A program made the position numbers and the translations under genes. Shown piece after piece: positions 6,141 to 9,638 of a DNA stretch of 9,638 bases (positions are counted from its first letter, which is position 1; each line of letters begins with the position of its first letter). Source of the stretch: Clostridia bacterium (GTDB taxonomy: Bacteria > Bacillota > Clostridia > Oscillospirales > CAG-382); NCBI GenBank assembly GCA_017613815.1, contig JAGADB010000095.1, positions 1 through 9,638 of the forward strand, given 5' to 3'. The notes below the pieces were generated by a model that made no database searches, was not told the origin of the DNA, and worked only from the letters and a program-made list of their open reading frames with translations.

Positions 6141-8237
6141 ATGAAAAACAATGCAAAAACCATTCTCTTTTACGTAGTGCTTATCGCTCTGTTTATTTTC
6201 TCATCCTACTTCCTTCTCGGACAGAAAAAGGAGGAAGAGAAAAAATACAGTGAAATAGTCGACCTTTTCTCAAACGAAAAAGTCGAAAGCTTTACCGTTA
6301 CGGCGGACGACGTTTTGGTCATTCAGACCAAAGACGAGAAAAACGAAGACGGAACGGTTGTCAACAAGGGCTCCGAAATAGTATTCAAGCTCAGAAGCAT
6401 ATCCCTTTTTGAGCAGGACTTGAAGGAACTCATTACAGAACAGCACGAAAGCGGCGTAATCTCGTCATACGACTACGAGCCGCCCAAGGAAACGCCTTTC
6501 TGGATGAGCTGGATTCCCTTTATCATAATGATAGTGTTCTTCGGACTTCTCTGGTTCTTTGCAATGAACTCCGCTATGGGCGGCAAAGGCGGAAAAATCA
6601 ATTCTTTCGGCAAGTCGAGGGCTAAAATGAGCCACGAGGCAAAGAAGAAAGTGATGTTCACCGACGTTGCGGGCGCCGAAGAGGAAAAAGAGGAACTCAA
6701 AGAGGTTGTCGATTTCCTTAAAAGCCCGAGAAAATTCGTCGAACTCGGCGCAAAAATACCGAGAGGCGTACTGCTCGTAGGCCCTCCCGGCACGGGTAAA
6801 ACGCTGCTTGCAAAAGCCGTTGCCGGCGAAGCAAACGTGCCGTTCTTCTCGATTTCGGGCTCCGACTTCGTGGAAATGTACGTCGGCGTCGGCGCGTCGC
6901 GCGTAAGAGACCTTTTCGAAACCGCAAAAAAGATGGCTCCCGCCATAGTATTCATAGATGAAATCGACGCCGTCGGCAGACACAGAGGCGCAGGCCTCGG
7001 CGGCGGACACGACGAGCGCGAACAGACTTTAAATCAGCTGCTCGTTGAGATGGACGGCTTTGCCGAAAACGACGGCATTATCGTAATCGCCGCGACAAAC
7101 CGCCCCGACATACTCGACCCGGCGCTCTTGCGTCCCGGAAGATTTGACAGACAGATAACGGTAAACTACCCCGACATCAAGGGCAGAGAAGAAATATTGA
7201 AGGTTCACGCGCGCAATAAACCGCTTGAAAAAGACGTCGACCTTTCGGTTATCGCAAAGACGACGGCGGGCTTTACCGGCGCCGACCTTGCAAACCTCTT
7301 GAACGAAGCGGCGCTTCTTGCCGCAAGAAAATCAAAGCGCCTTATCGGAATGAAGGACATCGAGGAAGCGATGATAAAGGTCATCGTCGGTCCACACAAG
7401 AAGTCCAAAGTCATTTCCGACAAGAGCAAAAAACTCACCGCGTATCACGAAGCGGGACACGCCGTTGCGTCGTATTTCTTAAAGAGCCACGACGAAGTGC
7501 ACCAGATTTCGATTATCCCGTCGGGACGCGCCGGCGGATATACCCTCTATCTCCCCAAGGAAGACAGAGACTATATGTCTAAGCAGGAAATGGAAGAGAG
7601 CATCGTGTCGCTGCTCGGCGGAAGAGTTGCCGAAAAACTTACGCTTGACGATATATCGACGGGCGCGTCGAACGACATCCAGCGCGCAACCGACATCGCG
7701 AGAAGCATGGTTACTAAATACGGCATGAGCGATAATCTGGGCCCGATAGTTTACGGCGAAAACCAGGACGAAGTCTTCCTCGGCATGAGCATTACGCACA
7801 ACAGAAACTATTCCGAAAAAGTCGCGTCGGAAATCGACGAGGAAGTGCGCCGCATTATAGACGAGGCGTATAAGCGCACCGAAACGATACTCAAAGAGAA
7901 TATGAACAAGCTCACGTTCATCGCGGAATACCTCATTTCCCACGAGATTATGGACGAAGACCAGTTCAGACTCGTAATGACGTCAGAGCCCACGGTTGAA
8001 GAGCTTGAAAATATCGCAAAGCAGAAGATGCAGAACAGCTCCGACGAAAACGACGCCGCAAAGAAGCTCGCTTCCGACGAGAAAAAAGCCGAAGGTGAAC
8101 AACCTGCACCAGAACTGTCCGACGAAAACGTCTCCCGCTACAATATAAAGCGCAAAATTCAAAGCGAACCGCAGAGCGAAGACGGCGAAACGGAAAAAAC
8201 CGATAAAAACACGGAAAACGATGAAAAAGAACAGTGA
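6141..8237 (+). CDS. ftsH: ATP-dependent zinc metalloprotease FtsH
   Basis: FtsH is a membrane-anchored hexameric AAA+ protease that degrades misfolded membrane proteins and selected cytoplasmic regulators. The 698-residue protein shows a first membrane segment at about 7-27, an extracytoplasmic domain (about 28-118), and a second membrane segment at about 120-142. The AAA domain has Walker A GPPGTGKT (214-221), the pore loop FVEMYVG (243-249), Walker B IVFIDEID (269-276), and the second region of homology ending RPGRFDR with Arg334 and Arg337. The protease domain has the zinc motif HEAGH (436-440) and the third ligand Asp512 in STGASNDIQ. After about residue 630 comes a long, low-complexity tail rich in Asp, Glu and Lys, making the protein longer than the roughly 640 residues of B. 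subtilis and E. coli FtsH. The end of the gene overlaps the start of the following kinase gene by 17 bases. Confidence 0.98.
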   Translation: MKNNAKTILFYVVLIALFIFSSYFLLGQKKEEEKKYSEIVDLFSNEKVESFTVTADDVLVIQTKDEKNEDGTVVNKGSEIVFKLRSISLFEQDLKELITEQHESGVISSYDYEPPKETPFWMSWIPFIIMIVFFGLLWFFAMNSAMGGKGGKINSFGKSRAKMSHEAKKKVMFTDVAGAEEEKEELKEVVDFLKSPRKFVELGAKIPRGVLLVGPPGTGKTLLAKAVAGEANVPFFSISGSDFVEMYVGVGASRVRDLFETAKKMAPAIVFIDEIDAVGRHRGAGLGGGHDEREQTLNQLLVEMDGFAENDGIIVIAATNRPDILDPALLRPGRFDRQITVNYPDIKGREEILKVHARNKPLEKDVDLSVIAKTTAGFTGADLANLLNEAALLAARKSKRLIGMKDIEEAMIKVIVGPHKKSKVISDKSKKLTAYHEAGHAVASYFLKSHDEVHQISIIPSGRAGGYTLYLPKEDRDYMSKQEMEESIVSLLGGRVAEKLTLDDISTGASNDIQRATDIARSMVTKYGMSDNLGPIVYGENQDEVFLGMSITHNRNYSEKVASEIDEEVRRIIDEAYKRTETILKENMNKLTFIAEYLISHEIMDEDQFRLVMTSEPTVEELENIAKQKMQNSSDENDAAKKLASDEKKAEGEQPAPELSDENVSRYNIKRKIQSEPQSEDGETEKTDKNTENDEKEQ

Positions 8238-9096
8238 TAATCTCTTAAAAACCGATAAAACACCCACACCGCCGCTGAAAATCGCGGCGGTGCACGATAT
8301 TTCATGCGTCGGCAGGTGTGCGCTTACGGCGGTCATTCCCGTGATTTCGAGCATGGGACTGCAGGTTATACCCCTTCCCACAGCACTCCTCTCAACGCAG
8401 ACCGACGGCTATGATAACTTCTCGTTTTTAGACCTCGAGGGCGAAACCGAAAGGATAATTTCCCATTGGAAAAAAATCGGTATGTCGTTTGACGCGTTAT
8501 ATACCGGCTTTCTGGGAAACGAAAAGCAAATCGGCACCGTGCTTGACTTTTTTGAATACTGTAAGGAAAAGAACGAAAACTGTAAGTTTTTCGTAGACCC
8601 CGTCATGGGCGATAACGGAAAAAGATATAAGACCTACACCAAAAAGATGTGCAAAAGCATGCAGAAGCTCGTGAAAAAAGCCGACGTAATTACGCCCAAC
8701 GTAACCGAAGCGTGCATTCTTCTCGGTATTCCGTATAAAGATGATTTCAGTACGGATGAAATTAAAAATATGCTCTCCCCTCTCCAATCGCTCGGTCCGG
8801 AAACCGTCATAATCACGGGAGTGCAGAGTAAAAAAGGAATAGGAGCGGTTTATCTCGAAAACGAAAAGTACGGCTCGTATTTTTCAAAAAAAGCAAAAAG
8901 AGAATATCCCGGCTCGGGCGACGTTTTCGCGTCAATTATACTTGCGGAGATAATGAATAAAAAACCGCTCGACTCCGCCGTAAAAAAGGCGTGCGAATTT
9001 GTATATACGGCGTCGGTATTCACCGAAAAAGCAAAAACCCCTCTGCGTGAGGGGCTTGCGTTTGAAGGGCTGCTTCATACGCTGTGCGAAAAATAA
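8221..9096 (+). CDS. Pyridoxal/pyridoxamine kinase (PdxK/PdxY family)
   Basis: This 291-residue cytoplasmic ribokinase-fold enzyme should phosphorylate pyridoxal, pyridoxamine or pyridoxine with ATP as part of vitamin B6 salvage to PLP. The conserved core begins at KIAAVHDISCVGRCALT (20-36), followed by PLPTALLSTQT (51-61), TGFLG (95-99), DPVMGD (126-131), TPNVTEA (158-164) and the anion-hole motif GSGD (231-234), with Asp234 the expected catalytic base. This matches the clostridial 'pyridoxamine kinase' branch; the vitamer preference cannot be read from sequence. The ATG at 8221 overlaps ftsH by 17 bases in another frame and gives a Lys/Pro-rich stretch of about 19 residues before the core. 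I see no other start codon in that stretch, and only a weak GGAAA precedes it, so coupled translation from ftsH is likely. It is the last gene of the operon, with terminators beginning five bases after its stop. Confidence 0.92.
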   Translation: MKKNSDNLLKTDKTPTPPLKIAAVHDISCVGRCALTAVIPVISSMGLQVIPLPTALLSTQTDGYDNFSFLDLEGETERIISHWKKIGMSFDALYTGFLGNEKQIGTVLDFFEYCKEKNENCKFFVDPVMGDNGKRYKTYTKKMCKSMQKLVKKADVITPNVTEACILLGIPYKDDFSTDEIKNMLSPLQSLGPETVIITGVQSKKGIGAVYLENEKYGSYFSKKAKREYPGSGDVFASIILAEIMNKKPLDSAVKKACEFVYTASVFTEKAKTPLREGLAFEGLLHTLCEK

Positions 9097-9100
9097 AATG

Positions 9101-9127
9101 AGCCGCAACTTGCGTTGCGGCTTTTTT
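9101..9127 (+). terminator. Rho-independent terminator after the kinase gene
   Basis: AGCCGCAA (9101-9108) pairs with TTGCGGCT (9115-9122) around a six-base loop and is followed by a run of T to 9127. It starts five bases after the kinase stop and should end the rplI-to-kinase transcript. Confidence 0.9.
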
Positions 9128-9131
9128 CATA

Positions 9132-9163
9132 AAAAAATACGGGGCTTACGCCCCGTATTTTTT
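9132..9163. terminator. Bidirectional terminator between convergent genes
   Basis: A perfect 14-base stem (9132-9145 with 9150-9163) encloses a four-base TTAC loop. The stem has a GGGGC/GCCCC core near the loop, and its ends are A and T tracts that serve as U-runs on either strand. It should back up the preceding terminator on the plus strand and end the permease transcript from the right, whose stop is at 9189. Confidence 0.9.
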
Positions 9164-9188
9164 CTATATCGAAATATTCAACATTGAA

Positions 9189-9638
9189 TTATTCTTTCTT
9201 TTTGCCGCCGAGCATGAGGTTTGTGATGATACCGAGGATGAGCGCGCAAGCAACTTCCGTAAGCGTTACGGCACCGATGCCGAGCGTCATTCCGCCGATA
9301 CCGGCGATGAGGATTATTGAAACTACGAACAGATTGTTGTTTTCGCCGAGGTCAACCTTCTGGAGCATCTTGAGACCGGATACTGCTATAAAGCCGTAGA
9401 GGGTTATGCAAACGCCGCCCATTACGCAGCTCGGAATCGTTGCAAGGAAGGTTACGAACGGACCGAAGAAGGAAGCAAGTATTGCAATTATCGCAGTGCA
9501 GAGTATAGTCGAAACGGAAGCGTTTCCTGTGATTGCTACGCAGCCTATCGATTCGCCGTAGGTGGTGTTCGGGCATCCGCCGAAGAACGCACCCGCCATA
9601 CTGCCGACACCGTCGCCGAGAAGCGTGCGGTGCAGACC
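9189..9638 (-). CDS. Uracil/xanthine permease, NCS2 family (UraA/PyrP-like), C-terminal part
   Basis: The minus-strand frame is open from the right edge to a TAA at 9189, giving the last 149 residues of a nucleobase transporter normally of about 400-450. The visible part begins LHRTLLGDG and continues through GGCPNTTYGESIG (20-32 of the visible piece), the hallmark of the UraA-like branch. Glu29 of this segment corresponds to the conserved glutamate of the substrate/proton region in UraA. PSCVMGGVCITLYG (69-82) and several hydrophobic segments follow, and the protein ends in a short Lys-rich tail. The family imports uracil or related bases with protons across the inner membrane; exact specificity is not readable here. 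The N-terminal half, start and promoter lie beyond the window. It is convergent with the kinase operon and shares the hairpin at 9132-9163. Confidence 0.93.
   Translation of the reverse strand, partial: GLHRTLLGDGVGSMAGAFFGGCPNTTYGESIGCVAITGNASVSTILCTAIIAILASFFGPFVTFLATIPSCVMGGVCITLYGFIAVSGLKMLQKVDLGENNNLFVVSIILIAGIGGMTLGIGAVTLTEVACALILGIITNLMLGGKKKE

Noticed and set aside
6465..7010. Long minus-strand open frames inside ftsH
   Set aside because: They are opposite a gene with all FtsH motifs and have no ribosome binding site or recognisable domain.
1..9638. CRISPR arrays, insertion sequences, tRNA/rRNA genes, phage or defence genes
   Set aside because: Reading both strands showed no regularly spaced repeats, transposase-like proteins, cloverleaf or rRNA segments, or defence-associated domains.

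Overview
The window looks like ordinary chromosome from a Clostridia-type bacterium (Bacillota), perhaps an uncultured gut lineage. This rests on moderate GC with A/T-rich intergenic DNA, strong GGAGG-type ribosome binding sites, sigma-A promoters with extended -10 elements, and the protein families and gene order. The lineage is an inference from gene content and style; there is no rRNA or other decisive marker. There are eight protein genes, two of them cut by the window edges. I see no RNA genes, mobile elements or CRISPR arrays, and no stretch above 300 bases lacks a gene.

Left block, minus strand, bases 1-2693: a three-gene operon read right to left. It starts with a PflA-like radical SAM protein (1797-2693), then an ADP-ribose pyrophosphatase-type Nudix hydrolase (1220-1780), then a PLP-dependent methionine gamma-lyase/'aluminium resistance' family enzyme (from 1223, running off the left edge a few residues before its expected end). 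The genes are 16 bases apart or overlap as ATGA, so they are probably co-transcribed and translationally coupled.

Centre, 2694-2908: a divergent intergenic region of 215 bases with one sigma-A-like promoter for each direction. Both share the sequence ATATGGTAT around the -10. A short imperfect direct repeat places one copy on the forward -35 and the other on the rplI start codon.

Right block, plus strand, 2909-9096: rplI (ribosomal protein L9), dnaB (replicative helicase), tilS (tRNA-Ile lysidine synthetase), ftsH (membrane AAA+ zinc protease) and a pyridoxal/pyridoxamine kinase. Gaps are 5, 9 and 26 bases, and ftsH overlaps the kinase by 17. This joins parts of two clusters common in Firmicutes, (gdpP)-rplI-dnaB and tilS-(hpt)-ftsH, with gdpP and hpt absent from their usual places. 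Tandem hairpin terminators at 9101-9163 end the block. A convergent minus-strand NCS2 uracil/xanthine permease (9189-9638, C-terminal half only) follows.

Most of the content is housekeeping. I did not find a convincing new biological system. The least explained parts are the radical SAM-Nudix-PLP enzyme operon and the repeat in the rplI promoter/leader.
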